From: Enoplolaimus lenunculus
Taxonomy: Eukaryota > Nematoda > Enoplea > Enoplida > Thoracostomopsidae
Direction: 5' to 3'
Assembly (NCBI GenBank): GCA_030248215.1
Contig: JASANG010003454.1
Coordinates: 20,404-84,403, forward strand
Length of the DNA stretch: 64,000 bases
Shown here: positions 34,768 to 46,700 of the stretch, piece after piece
How positions within the stretch are numbered: the first letter of the stretch is position 1
Layout of the letters: the number at the start of each line of letters is the position of its first letter
Notes under the pieces: generated by a model
The model's database searches: none
Told to the model about the DNA's origin: nothing
Seen by the model: only the letters and a program-made list of their open reading frames with translations
Position numbers and translations under genes: made by a program

Positions 34768-34948
34768 ATGTATAGAATAGGGCCGGAACTGTAGTATAAG
34801 CACATTCCTAAGCCTAAGCCTTTGGATGAGCCTATTCCTAAGCCTAAGCCTAAACCCAAAGCCTAAGCAAAAAACAGTCTAAAGCTTAAACTGACTGTAT
34901 TATAGCCCTATGGAAAACGATCCGGCCCTGTTTTATACTTGGGCCGTT
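34768..34948 (+). repeat. Hexamer MITE copy
   Basis: ATGTATAGAATAGGGCCGGA at the left, AGTATAAGCACATTCCTAAG and multiple CCTAAG hexamers, then CAGTCTAAAGCTTAAACTGA and ATGGAAAACGATCCGGCCCT. It sits directly beside the palindrome cluster. An eroded hexamer tract also lies at 34310-34440. Confidence 0.65.
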
Positions 34949-34969
34949 TTTACAGCAAAAACTTGCAAC

Positions 34970-35562
34970 TGCAACTTGCATGTGAAAGTTTGGTCACAAA
35001 ACACCATTGAAGTTCTTGCAGGTGCAAATATTCACTGGAATTCGCGCTGTTAAATTTAATTCGCACGTGTAAACTCAGTAGCAAGTCACTAGAATTTCTT
35101 GCACCTGAATTGTGATTGGCTAATCGGAAGACATGTTGTTGAGCGTTTCTCAATTAATTCAACTTGTTGAATAAATTCAAAACGTCTGAATTAATTGAAA
35201 AACGCTCAACAACATGTCTTCTGATTAGCCAATCACGATTCAGGTGCAAGAAATCCAAGTGACTTGCTACTGAGTTTACACGTGCGAATTAAATTTAACA
35301 GCGCGAATTCCAGTGAACAATTTGCAACTGCAACTTGCATGTTAAAGTTTGGTCACAAAACACCATTGAAGTTCTTGCAGGTGCAAATTATTCACTGGAA
35401 TTTTCGCGCTGTTAAATTTAATTCAAACGTGTAAACTCAGAAGCAAGTCACGTGAATTTCTTGCACCTGAATTGTGATTGGCTAATCGGAAGACATCTTG
35501 TTGAACGTTTTTCAATTAATTCAAACGTTTTGAATTTATCCAACAAGTTGAATTAATTGAAA
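34970..35562. repeat. Palindrome cluster: inverted pair plus a third direct copy
   Basis: A unit of about 215-240 bp (landmarks TTGCAACTGCAACTTGCATG, CACTGGAATTCGCGCTG, GATTGGCTAATCGGAAGACA) occurs three times: direct from 34970, inverted to 35318, then direct again to about 35562. The first two form a palindrome at 35030-35318 with its centre near 35174. Copies differ by a few substitutions and 1-2 bp indels, so they are related by duplication but not fresh. Confidence 0.8.
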
Positions 35563-35699
35563 TATCAAACATGTTTGATATTTCGCTGACTACGGCGATT
35601 GTGACGGTTCTTGATTTACATTTTTGTGCGCTAAATAGAAATTGTATAGGTATAAAAGAGTTTTCAAGTCGAGAATTTCAAGTAGAGCCTTCTTTACGC

Positions 35700-36090
35700 A
35701 TGAATCTTTCTCGCAGCTAAAACTTGCGCTTACATGTTTTTCAAAAATTTATTCGAAGAATTACAGCTGCAATTTGTTCATTACGAATATGCGCGAAGAC
35801 TTAACTCATAGCCATGAATAGCGTTGCAAGTTGAATTAATTCATTGTCACTGTATGAAAAGATAATTCATAGCTTATGCTTGATATTTATTGCAGTCGTC
35901 TGCATATTATTCATATAAATTCATGCCAATATTCAAAATGAAAATGATATCTTGCAAGTACTTGCAGCTGCAAGAAACTTGTGCAAATCCCAGCTGTGAG
36001 TTTTCGCTGCAAAAACTTGCACGTGTAAATGAAGCTTTATTGTTGCAGCTTACTTTCGAATACATGTGCCTGTGAATACTTGTGAACCTG
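35700..36090. repeat. Further TTGCAGCTGCAA-type repeat sequence
   Basis: CTTGCAGCTGCAAGAAACTT, CCCAGCTGTGAGTTTTCGCT and ACTTGCACGTGTAAATG share vocabulary with the palindrome cluster and with 25.9-26.15 kb. Likely another diverged copy; limits are uncertain. Confidence 0.4.
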
Positions 36091-36400
36091 CAAAATAGAT
36101 ATATTTAGTTTAGCTTATTATTACAAAATCTTGGCTGTAATATCGGCATTTTGTAATAGGCTTCGCAAAATTTGAACAAAGGTTAAATTTTTAAAGTTAT
36201 TTCAAGGGCTCAAATAATTAGCTTTAGATGGGTGTCAAGCTGTTTAGAAATTGTGTTTCTTATGAAATTCGAACGCCTCTACACGGCTTTGGTAATTAAA
36301 CGTATTGATAACTTAGCCATAATCCCAGTAGCGTTGTTAACGGAAGCTCGCTTAAACATTCATAAATGCCACTAGATACCATAGATTTCTAAGACCAGAG

Positions 36401-36610
36401 GTCCACATTCTCAAATGCGTATAGCACCTGTCAGCAGTTAGTGATAGGATGACCTGCTGCTGTTGCGGATCTCAATATTTGCAGATAACTAAGGTAAATC
36501 AAACTTGAAAATTATGCAGATTTTCAAAGCTCATTATTCACTGACTCGAAAGTTACAAAATACCTGTCACTAACTGGCGATACGTGCTATATACATTTGA
36601 GACTACGAGC
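36401..36610. repeat. MITE family M1, complete copy
   Basis: Left end CACATTCTCAAATGCGTATA then GCACCTGTCAGCAGTTAGTG; right end CACTAACTGGCGATACGTGC and TATATACATTTGAGACTA. The inverted repeats extend over about 45 bp in a 210-bp element. Confidence 0.7.
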
Positions 36611-36700
36611 AAAATTCTTAGATATGCACATGCCTATCAATAATTAGATGCCTACTACAATTTTCACTACAGTAGCTGTAAAGCGTTAAAAGAACTTTAC

Positions 36701-36769
36701 CGTTGCGTAGTTTTTGCCCCGTCGATAAATCTGCGCCCCGTCTACTAAAGGCAATTCCTGGTTGTGGGC
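36701..36769 (-). CDS. Candidate small upstream exon of the lectin gene
   Basis: Bounded by TTTGCAG and a GTAAAG donor, 69 bp, phase 0 on both sides, encoding a 23-residue linker beginning AHNQELPLVD and ending GKNYAT. Its phase-0 donor fits the phase-0 acceptor at 34239. The same DNA has other open frames, so this is tentative. Confidence 0.35.
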
Positions 36770-36894
36770 CTGCAAATTCGCCATAACAAAACATTAAACC
36801 TGCTTTCAAAAAATCAATTTCAAAACCAAACTGTTAGCGAGTTACCCAATTGAAGCTAAAGTAGGTTAAAGTTTAGGTAACTGTTTACTTACCT

Positions 36895-36966
36895 GTGGGG
36901 CACGTTTGCATGCGTTACACAAGATACGAGTAAAACAACTATTACCACTATATGTAATTGACTCAT
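36895..36966 (-). CDS. Candidate signal-peptide exon (lectin gene or a neighbour)
   Basis: An ATG begins MSQLHIVVIVVLLVSCVTHA followed by NVPH, a textbook signal peptide, ending at a strong CAG|GTAAGT donor. The donor is phase 2, whereas the candidate exon at 36701-36769 and the lectin exon at 34239 both begin in phase 0, so a further small exon or a different partner is required. Same strand as the lectin, about 2.7 kb upstream. Confidence 0.5.
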
Positions 36967-37129
36967 GTCGCAAATTACTTGTACTTTCTAAGAAAAATTA
37001 TTCGATTTTTAACCAGGTTCGTAAGCAGGATTTCAGATTAGTATAGGCCTTAGATAAAGAATGCGAAGGATGTAAATTTCGCTTCTTCGGCTGTGCAGTG
37101 TATGATCCGAGCATGCCAATTTGCATTGC

Positions 37130-37225
37130 TGAGAGGCGGACCGGTTTTCTGGAGGACTGCAATAGAGTAAGCTTAAGACTATTTTTTTCTTAAGCTAAGG
37201 CTTACACATAGGGCAAGGTTCAGTA
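37130..37225 (-). repeat. Hexamer MITE fragment, reverse orientation
   Basis: GGCGGACCGGTTTTCTGGAG, GACTGCAATAGAGTAAGCTT and TAAGCTAAGGCTTACAC follow the family order from the right terminus inward. Confidence 0.45.
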
Positions 37226-37229
37226 ACAA

Positions 37230-40160
37230 AAGTTATAGTTGTAGCATGGCTTTGAGTTCTGCATGAGTGCGCTGTGCGAGTGCTTGAGTCACCTGCACAG
37301 CACGAGAGGGATGTTCGAGTGCACTGCACGCTTGAAGCAAGCTAGCAGCGCGCGTTTGTATTCGGAAGGACAATAAGCCGTGCTACAACGGATTTGTTCC
37401 ACGGTCCAAGAACGAACCATCTTTGGTTTTTTGAATAAACGACTAACTAACACGGATCCGTAGCAGAGGCGGCAAGAGGTGGCTTAGACTTCCTAGAAAA
37501 TTTTGATCACCTCTAGATATTTTTTAGACCAACTTATATTTATCTGTTTAGCGCGTTGCGTCTCGTCTTACTTTTGTCACAGTTTTCAGGGAAGAATTTC
37601 CGAAATTTCGCAAAAAATTAGCGTTAAACCAAACAATTTAACAACATAGTGCAGATATTTCATAAAATCTACCTAATCTCGCCTCACCTCCGGCTGCGGC
37701 TCCTGCTCTGGCAAGTAGTTTCGTTGATCTCCGGCTCCGGTATTTTTCACCTCCGGTTGCACCCTGGTTGGTATGTAAAACAGGAATTTTACTTGAAACC
37801 TACTACCTAAGAAAATTTAATCATCTTTCGATATTCTGGATTCTGGTCTGGAAACTGTAGGCTCTACCAACTCAACACAATATCATTATCCAACAGGTAT
37901 TCCTTGCATACTTCTATGGTAATTAAGGTTAATGAGTGCTTGGAGAAAAAAATTGGTCCTGAAAATTTAAAATTTTTGAGAACTGAGCAATTATGGACTG
38001 ATCTGAGAACCATAGTTCTCAACGGCCATTCTTAAAACAGCAATCGTGCCAACATGCATGCTCGTACTCATTCTATTCCTGCACAAAAATTTCCGCCTGG
38101 CCGCATTGCGTAATACGGCCTTTTGTCTGCTAAAAATCACCAGAGGGGTAAAAACTTTAGTTTGTACTTATGTACAACTTATGTTAAGTAGCGTGGGGTA
38201 TTTTTACTGTTAAAATTTTATAACCTATAAACCTAACCGATGACGTTTGGGCTTAGGGTTAGCAATAAGAATCTACATATATATACTAATGTTACGACCT
38301 CAGCTAGCAGTATATGCGATACGTCAAAACATTTGATTTGCGTTAATTACTCCGGTCAGGTCTGATCTTATACCAGACATCTCACAACAGCTACGTGCCA
38401 TGACTTGATTTTGGGCCACCGCCACGCCGCTGCGCAAAGCCTATTCGAGTATGGATGGCTCGATACACACTTTTGTTTCCCAATTGATATGCTGGGCCAT
38501 GCGGCAGTACACGTGCGTTGCAGGACGATGACGGCGGCGCCGGACAATGGCAGCAGACGCCCCACAATAATGGACGATGCAGGACGTTATCAAAAGTGTG
38601 GTGTCACTGTTATCACGATCACTTATAGCATACAAACCAATTTTTGCCTATATCTAAAAAGGGAGTAACGTGAACGAATTTATTTATAACTTCACTCGTT
38701 AAAGGTTGAAACTATAAAGTTTCCCAAATTATTTTCAAGACACATCCAAGTTGTTATTGCAATTGTCAGCTACTTCCATTTATTATTTGATGAGTGGATC
38801 GAGCTAAAAATGCAACGTGCATTGGTACATTTTTCGTGCATACTAAAGTTTAGCTATTAGTTGTACCCTATTGTTTGGTTCGACATCGAACATCTCGTTC
38901 CGTTTACTTCGTCATCGAAAGCAAAAACCACAACAAGACAACGCAGAATAAAAACACCGCAACGATAAAGTTTCAAAAATATGCCAATAAATCACGCGTA
39001 CAATTTAACGCAATGTGTCAACGCAACTTTAACTCAAAATAGAGCCGAATAAACAAAATATTTCACTTTTAAACAGAAACCAGCATAGACGATTCCAGAA
39101 TTTTTGAGAAACTTTTGAAAATTTTATCGAAGGCAGGTGAAGACTGGAGACAATTTTGTTCTGTGCTTAATCTCTCAAAAGACTATAATTAATGATTTTT
39201 ACAACTCGAACCAGGCGTTGCTTTGACAGGCCTACGAGATTTTTTAACCGATACCAATTTGGGGGCCGACGATGTAAAGCAAAACAAAATGATTTATGAC
39301 TTTTAAATTTGTCAATTTGGGTTATGGCATCTCTTTCCTGGTTTGATTTTCATAATAAATTGTCTTGAAAATTCTAGAACAGAGCCTGCGAAAGTATTGG
39401 TAATCGGTGTACGTTTAATTTTGCGACCGAATTGTTTTACAATTTTATCAGAAAGGTAGACAAGCATAAGCCATTTAAGATTTTTTGGGGCGCCGTCCAG
39501 AGCCGTTATCTTAGGTAGGCGCCGGGACGCCACTATAGGTGTCTCTAACGCTCTTGTACATTTCAAACTAAAAACTAAAATATATCTAAAACCAAACCCA
39601 AATCCACACCTTAAGGGAGTCCTCGGTTCAGCTTAGTCTCGCTTTATTAGAACTTAAGTTAGGCTTAGGCGTTGCTAAACGGCGTAAAATTTATAAATCT
39701 GTTTGTGGCGGCTGTGTCCGCAATGTAAATGGATCAGGTGCCCTGCGTGGCCATTCAATAATTACATTTGTTAGGCTTAATGCGCGGAGTAGCATATCTA
39801 TGGTTGAGGGGACATGTTATGTTGTTGTATGTATTATTGTAGTGTTTGGTTCAGGTGTCGTTAAGTTGACTGACACTACCGGAACACCCAAAAATATGCA
39901 AATCAACTCAACATGGGGGCTGCGGTAGCCAGCCTCCGAATTCATTCTTGCAAATTTCGAGTTACAATATGCGGCGTTTATTTTTTGGAAGCTTTGCGTT
40001 TGGCTTGTGAATTTAGCGTGTGTTGTGAAGTTGATTTATTTGCATCAGCGGTACTGGTACACTCGGACAGTAGGATCGAGTTGAAATTGTAGTCACGGTA
40101 GCTCAAGGTGAGCATACCGTGAACCGGCGGATAAGTTACTGGAGCAAAAGGCGCACAGAG
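37230..40160. other. No gene recognised
   Basis: Mostly AT-rich, with a GC-richer patch at 38.39-38.60 kb carrying overlapping frames on both strands that lack any motif I recognise. Isolated GCTTAGGC hexamers occur at 39.66 kb. Confidence 0.4.
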
Positions 40161-40273
40161 TGCGGAGCCTATGGGCAGTACTTGGGTATATCTAGTGTTT
40201 TCTGGGAAATGTGTTAACGGGGTTCTTGGGAGTGTGTTTGGAGTTTTCTGGGGAGAGTCAATTCTAGCAGGGG

Positions 40274-40522
40274 TCAGAACGCGCGGTCGGGACGACCCCT
40301 TCCTCGGACGTACTGCGAATATATTTGATTTTTCTCCTAAATATATCCGAAAGATATGGCCACGCCGGGAATCGAACTTCGGACCTCTCGCTCAGGAGTC
40401 AAGCGCGCTACCCATTACACCACGCGGCCGATATCCTAATTTCCTCTGGCGGTATATGTGTATGAGTATGTATATGTCTTAACATTACACACATTGCACA
40501 TACAAAAGCCGTGTATACTCAC
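40274..40522 (-). repeat. tRNA-derived SINE, copy 1 of a direct pair
   Basis: The 250-bp unit includes a tRNA-like head at 40357-40429 on the minus strand. The acceptor ends pair (GGCCGCG with CGTGGCC plus a final A), the D arm is regular, the A box is TGGTGTAATGGG and the B box GTTCGATTCC. The anticodon stem has an A-G mismatch and the T stem is broken, so I do not call a functional tRNA. The formal anticodon would be CCU. Confidence 0.75.
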
Positions 40523-40619
40523 ATTCCCCCTATTTAGGCGGTCGCCCTGGACCGCGAATCCAAACTTCTCCGAATCCGTGGACCGGAATTTACATCTCCC
40601 ATCTCGGTGGGACCTCCAT

Positions 40620-40873
40620 GTCAGAACTGCACGGTCGGGACGACCCCTTCGTCCGAAGTACTGCTAACATATTTGATTTTTCTCCTAAATTTCGCCGAAA
40701 GATATGGCCACGCCGGGAGTCGAGCCTCGGACCTCTCGCTCGCGAGTCAAGTGCGCTACCCATTACACCACGCCGCCGATATTCTAATTTCCCCTGGTGG
40801 TATATGTGCACGAGTATGTATATGTCTTAACGTTACACACTCTGAACATACACAAGCCGCGTATACTCACAAC
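40620..40873 (-). repeat. tRNA-derived SINE, copy 2 of a direct pair
   Basis: Same unit as copy 1, about 350 bp downstream in the same direction. The tRNA-like head is at 40705-40777; the box B is weaker (GCTCGACTCC) and the formal anticodon differs (CGC). Flanks shared with copy 1 include CGGTCGGGACGACCCCTTC and ATATGTCTTAAC.TTACACAC. Confidence 0.75.
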
Positions 40874-41903
40874 GGGGCTAGTTTTGGCTTGTTTTCTGGG
40901 GTTTCTTGGGAATCTGGGTAGTATTTCGCGGAAAGTTTTACGGAGATTCTAGGGTGGGGTGGTTGTCACGTTATTTTTACATTGATTTGTATGGTGTGAG
41001 CTAGTGACCTAGCGGATTAACAGGATAAGTTATCGTAGTGGACGTGCGGAAAGCACCTAAACAAAGAAACTTTCGACACCTTAGAGAGAATATGTTCGAG
41101 TATTACTTGTATTGTGTAATACTCGGCTTTACTCGTTTTGCTTTAATTTACAGTATTTGGGAAGAATAAAATTGGAAACTGACTGCACTGTTGAACCAGA
41201 GCGCTATAGCGTCATTGAAAAGCGAACTCAAACGCGGAGTTGTTGATTTAGACAAGCACAGAGAATCACGAACTGTTCACAGTCGCCAAACTACAGCGCT
41301 ACCCTAACCTAACTGTAGACATGGGCAATCCAGTTCCCAAAAGAATGTCTCACCGAGGCAAGATATACAAGAATTCGTCTAGAAAAAATCTATTCAACAA
41401 AATTTAAAATCCGAAAAAATAAAAATATACTGCAAACAGTTATACTGCATTTACAGTAAGCAAACAATCACTGCTTTTGTCTATAAATAAACGGACAATT
41501 GATTTGTTTATAATTTAATGTTAACTCGAGATAAGGGCGATAGTCAGTAAAAATTTTGCGACATCCGGACCAAGACGATAGACCAAGTTTACAAATAATT
41601 AATCAATCAGTAATTGAATGTCGGAAATGTAAATAAAAACAACTTTTTGGATAGTTTACGTTGTTTTTTGTATTGTAATTCGCCAATATTTTGATTTTGA
41701 ACCAAAATTTCTAACTTGAAAGGCGGAAGGGGGGCTTTAGTCGCTAAAAATGCAGAATTCGGGCCACAGTAGTACTAGAGCGGAAATATTACAAATTGAA
41801 TCAATCTACTTTCAAAGCCGAAATTTAAAAATACATAAAAGATATTTTTCAGACAGTCAAATCTCATCATAGTGTTTGCAATTAGTAGCCATTACGACTC
41901 AAG

Positions 41904-42106
41904 TTAAGATCAGGGGTGGAATGATTATAAGTGGGACTGCAATACTGTATGTTTAAGTTTTACACTAACTTTTTGCTCAGGCATAGGCTCAGGTGTAGTC
42001 TTTGGCTTTAACCTCATTGTTTCATTTACGTTCAGGATTGGGCTTCGGTTTAGGCTTAGGAACATGCTTATACTACTGTTGCGTCCCTGTTCTGTACATT
42101 GGCCAA
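41904..42106 (-). repeat. Hexamer MITE copy, reverse orientation, both ends present
   Basis: Begins AAGATCAGGGGTGGAATGAT and ends TACTACTGTTGCGTCCCTGT, TCTGTACATTGGCCAAT, with hexamer-like GGCATAGGCTCAGG and GGCTTAGG between. Confidence 0.7.
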
Positions 42107-42582
42107 TGCTTCCAAACCGTCACGCTTAAAATATAAACAAATATTATTCATCGAATTAAAAAACAAGCTGTTTTGAATCCTCCACAAACAGGAACTCTTG
42201 ATAGAGACGGCAAGAAGATCGTATCATTGGCGATGGGCAATTGAAATATTAAAGATATCTGTGGGGCTGACGCCAGCCTGTGCCTTCCTGTAACTGCAGC
42301 CATGGCTGTTTTTACAAAAAATAAACTAAATTTAGTTATTTTGTTTCTAAAACGTGCTCAAAAATGGTTAACCTTATACTTGATAAGATAACATTATATG
42401 TTAGAAATTATTTATGATACAAATAAACCTTTAACCTTTTCACTCATAGAGTATACTATGAGCAACTAAATACAATAATGTACGAGCAATACAAATACTG
42501 TGAGCAGTGTTTAACATTGATAACATATGCGCGGTGCAAAATCTACACAACACGTGAGAGCCTACTCGGGCTCGAGCGTCAA

Positions 42583-42705
42583 GCTCCTATAGCTCAGTGG
42601 TCATCGTAAACACCTCCCACCCGTGAGACTGGGGATCGAATATTACCTGGAAATTACATCTCATATGAAATTGAAAACATTAATGTGAGAAAGGGTTAAT
42701 TAATT
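42583..42705 (+). repeat. tRNA-derived SINE copy
   Basis: GCTCCTATAGCTCAGTGGTC carries an A box, and CTGGGGATCGAATATTACC a B box; the tail is CTCATATGAAATTGAAAACA and GTGAGAAAGGGTTAA. It is the best-preserved member of the family also seen at 14.42, 14.55, 20.93 and 43.5 kb. Confidence 0.6.
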
Positions 42706-42727
42706 GGCAAATAACAGTAAACATTGT

Positions 42728-42842
42728 GGCCCATGTAAAGATCAGGAGCGGAATGTTTTTCGCGGGACTGCAACAGAGTAAGATTAAACTGAGACTAATT
42801 GGTTTTGCTTACGCTAAGGCTTAGGCTTACGCTTACACACAA
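42728..42842 (-). repeat. Hexamer MITE copy, reverse orientation, 3'-truncated
   Basis: GGCCCATGTAAAGATCAGGA then GCGGAATGTTTTTCGCGGGA and GACTGCAACAGAGTAAG, then GCTTACGCTAAGGCTTAGGC. This copy shows the right terminus most clearly. Confidence 0.7.
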
Positions 42843-43514
42843 AATAAATTGTCTGGAAATTTTAAGACTCCTACTTTCTTAAAATTTCAAGAGAAAAATT
42901 TTTAGTATTTCAGACATCGATAGCCTTCAACAACTTAGAAATTAGTGTCTGAAACGGTTAAAACATAAATGTCTATTGAAGAAATTCCTGTTACCAATTT
43001 AAAAGTGAAATTTCTTTATTTCAAGAAATAGTTGTCTTATATTCAAGAGTTAATTTTCTGTTTTGATGTATATGTGTAAAATAGTTGCTTTGTTTATATT
43101 CTTAGGAGCGTATCTAAATAATTAAATTTCAAGGATGTTTACGTCTTGGTCGTATCATGAGTTGTGCAATTATGGTATTTGTTTGAGCTTTTACCCCAAT
43201 TTCGAAGTCGTTTCTCTGAAAAATATTAGTCTTTCTTATATTGCAGACATATTTGTCTTATATTTCAGAAATATTGGGCTTAATCGTTCATGAAGCAAAG
43301 TCTTAAAGTTCAGAGTTTTAAGTCTGAAACTTTCAGATTCATATTTCTGAAAAATTTAGAGCTAAAGCCTGGAATTCCAGACATATATGTCGGGAACCCT
43401 CGATTATCCTATCACTAGCATCAGAATCTGCGTCCTATATCCGCTTTCTTAACGGCATCGCTTTGAATCCGTAAAACGTGCAAAATCGGTTGCTTTAATC
43501 TGTTTTCAAATAGT

Positions 43515-43786
43515 CGCCTTTGAAGCCTTCGAGTTTGAATCACCAGCTTGAAATTTTATTTCAGATGAAACAGAAAATGTTCATACAAGAACTCCACGCT
43601 TTATTAATGAAACAATTCTTCAATTACTATCATGTAATTTGTGTCAATATTTCTTTTCACTTTTAGCAGTATTCGCTTGCCATTCGAGACTCGCAAGTTC
43701 AACTTCCAGCGTGAACTCAGATCTGCGATGAAATTGAAGCCATTCATGCGAACAGCTGTTAATGGAACAAATGTTCAATTACTGTC
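43515..43786 (+). repeat. Two tandem SINE-tail copies downstream of the receptor gene
   Basis: Units at about 43515-43640 and 43676-43786 share a TTCGAGTTTGAATCACCAGC or TCGCAAGTTCAACTTCCAGC B-box-like segment, then GATGAAA...GAA...TTCATGCGAAC-type tail and TTCAATTACT. They lie within the presumed 3' UTR of the receptor gene. Confidence 0.45.
43600..43605 (-). terminator. Candidate polyadenylation signal of the GPCR gene
   Basis: AATAAA on the minus strand about 185 bp past the stop codon at 43790. Confidence 0.4.
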
Positions 43787-43789
43787 GTT

Positions 43790-46700
43790 TTAATTTTTCT
43801 TCAATTCACCTTTACCGCAATCTTCGCCGTCTTGATCAGTATCGTCATTAAAGCTTTCGTTATCAGACCCGGAATGGTCTTTTCCTTTAGAATTGACCAA
43901 CAACAGTTTACTTTCCTCATCCTGCTTATGCGCTGAAACGCTGATTTTCCCAGCGGACAAGCGAGGGGCTTTTTCAGCAAACAGACTAGTAATCGACTTG
44001 GATTTTCCACTAGGCGTAGTTGTATTTGAGCCCTTCAGGGTAGTAGCTAAGAATCCTAGATCACACGGGTCCATATTATCATAGTTTGACATCGATACTT
44101 CACTGATGCGGCTGTCAATTGATAATTTGGGAAGGTTACACCCGCCTGGCGACGTCTTATTTGCCCCTAGGGTCCCGTAGTTGGGTGATCCTTGAGCGTT
44201 TTCGTATAGCGGCTCAGGAATTGCGTCAACGTTCCGTGCTAAAAGTTGAGATCCAGCTGTTGAGGCACCAGACAGTCTTCGACAACGACTACGGCACAAA
44301 CTACGTAGTTTGGTGAGCTTCTGAAATATACAAGACGGTATCACAATAATACTACGCTCGGCGACTCGTCGACGACAATCTGTAATCTGAAATTTCGTCG
44401 AATCGACAACTCGTTGACCGTCATTTGCTTAGGCTTAGGCTTCGGATTACGCGAAGGATTGTGCTTAGATTGATTCGAAGGCTTTAGAAAACAATCAGGG
44501 ATGTGCAGGTCGCGGACTCGGCAAGTCTCGATATTTGGCTGGTTTTGTTCTTGGTCTGCTTCTCATTTTCTGGATCTCTTTCGAGACCAAAGCAAACGCA
44601 AATTACCGTTTTCATGCTCAACGTTTGCAATAAACGAATATATATTGCATTTGTCGATTTTTAAACATAAATTTTTGAAACGGCAAACTAGGCTGTAGGC
44701 TCTGTTTGTTAGACAAAAACAGGTCTCGGTCTCGGTCAGTTGAATCTCCGTCTCAGTCTCGGTTCCGAAGCTTACAACAGTGCCCATTTTCATGCCTCCC
44801 GCAAACTTCTTTGAGAGAAAAGGTGATATACAACCAGTGGCGGATCCAGGATCTCAAAATGGGCGGGCCAACATTTCACAGGTAATAAACTTTTTTGACC
44901 CATACTGTAATGACCCAAATAAGAGGGGGACCCTATTTTGAGTCCCAATTAATAGGAGTCCGTATCCCTAATAATCCGTAAGCGGGTACAGTCCTTAAAC
45001 CCTTGTTTAGAGTCCATAAATGTTTATTATCCCTAATTGCAGCGCATAAATGACTCCAGGGCCAAGATACTTTAAAGCGTGCTTATACAATTGTGTATAA
45101 AACAGAGAAATAAACAGCGTAGAACAGCAATTGACACTATATAATTTTTGTCGAGACGCTGTTGGGGGCCCCGCGGCCGGGGTGTACCCCCGTGGATCCG
45201 CCATTGTATACAACCCAATCTTTCCCATTTTATACACCTTTAACCGCAACGAATTGCAACGCTTATAATAATCAAGTGTATTGCATGCAAACACCATATA
45301 CTTTTAGGTAAACGAAACCCCAACACGTAAACCGGTTAATCTTGATTTCGAAATAACATTTGTATCATAAGCAAGTGGAATTTTAACTGTCGCCGCTCAC
45401 TGCCGTTCAACGACGGACGGCACTGCGTCGCACATTATAGTATAGCGTAAGTCTTTGCCTAAGCCTTAACCTTTAAATGTGACGGAAAATGTACAAGAGC
45501 TCAGGGCACTTACTAACTGGACCGCGATATCCAAAAACGCGTTCCTGAATCCAGTATTCAAATATGCGTACAGGAACGGATTCCAAAACGTCGAAGTCAT
45601 TGCAATCAAGTGAACAACTGTATTGATTAAATACGGCTGTGACATTTGAATTGCCGTTTGAACTCCAAAATCGTTTAAGACATTCAGTGTGACCGTCGGA
45701 AGCCACGACGCTCCGAACAGTATAACCATTGCAGTTTGCATGCGATTTGTGCGTTGCCTACGCGCAGCTGCTGTATCGCTTGTTTGTTTCGACGAAGAAC
45801 CACCATGGGTTGAACTTCTTAGGCGATTGTCTGGGCGGTTTGTAGCGTCGGACGACATTACAGGTGGACAGGGCGGACTAGAGGGTACCGATTGCTGCAG
45901 ATGGAGCTGAACAGATGGCGAATAATGTTTGTTTCCGGCTGCAATCCCGGAAGTCGCAAAGCTAGCTCGGCTGCAAACTTTATCTATGCTTACTTGTCTA
46001 TTAGTTGGCGCTTCGGTATAGGTTTGAGGATCTGGTTGGGTATAAAGTGCGGATACACAGTTGCAAGCTTCTTTTGGGAGGCCTGACAGTGGCCGAGATG
46101 TAGCCACCGGAGAGGTATCATTGTTAGGCTTTTCGCCTAGCGTAGCTCCTGTAGATTTTGTGGACGGGTTTGAGCCACGTTGGCTGCTGTCAGGATTGTA
46201 GCTTGACGGGGTTAGTTGATGTGACTCACACGGGGGTGGTGTGGTTTGACGAGTGCCAGGTCGAAAACGGGACATAAGCTCGAGAAATTGGTCACATTTC
46301 AAGCGGATTTGGCGCGATACTGTGCCACGAAGTGACCCGCGGTGTATGATAGAATCGTTTGGACCCAGGGGATCACTGGGTTTATCATTTTTCAAAGCGG
46401 TTCGGTTGATTATACTTTTTCGAACCTGTAAAAATTGTTTCAAGAATACAACGGGAGCGAGGGCAAAAACTTAAAACTTTGTTACGATTAAGAATGCGGA
46501 ATGTTGAATATTTGAAATGATTGTTTTACGATATATTTTTGGCCAATGTTAATACTTTTAAGGCCGTAACAGCAGATTATGAGCCTAACACTAAGCCCAA
46601 ACAAAAAAAATGTAGTCTAGAATCTAAGCCTACTCTTTTACAGACCCACCAGAAACCGGGACGGCCCTAAAAGTAACGTGGGGATTTTGGTAGATTAGTC

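Noticed and set aside
38368-38668. Overlapping frames in a GC-richer patch as a gene
   Set aside because: Frames on both strands are equally open, no motif or splice context; likely composition effect.
40357-40429. Functional tRNA gene (formal anticodon CCU)
   Set aside because: T stem does not pair and the anticodon stem has an A-G mismatch; the unit recurs with flanks, as expected for a SINE.
45473-45706. Separate minus-strand frame over the receptor's TM7 region
   Set aside because: An out-of-frame shadow of GPCR exon 3.
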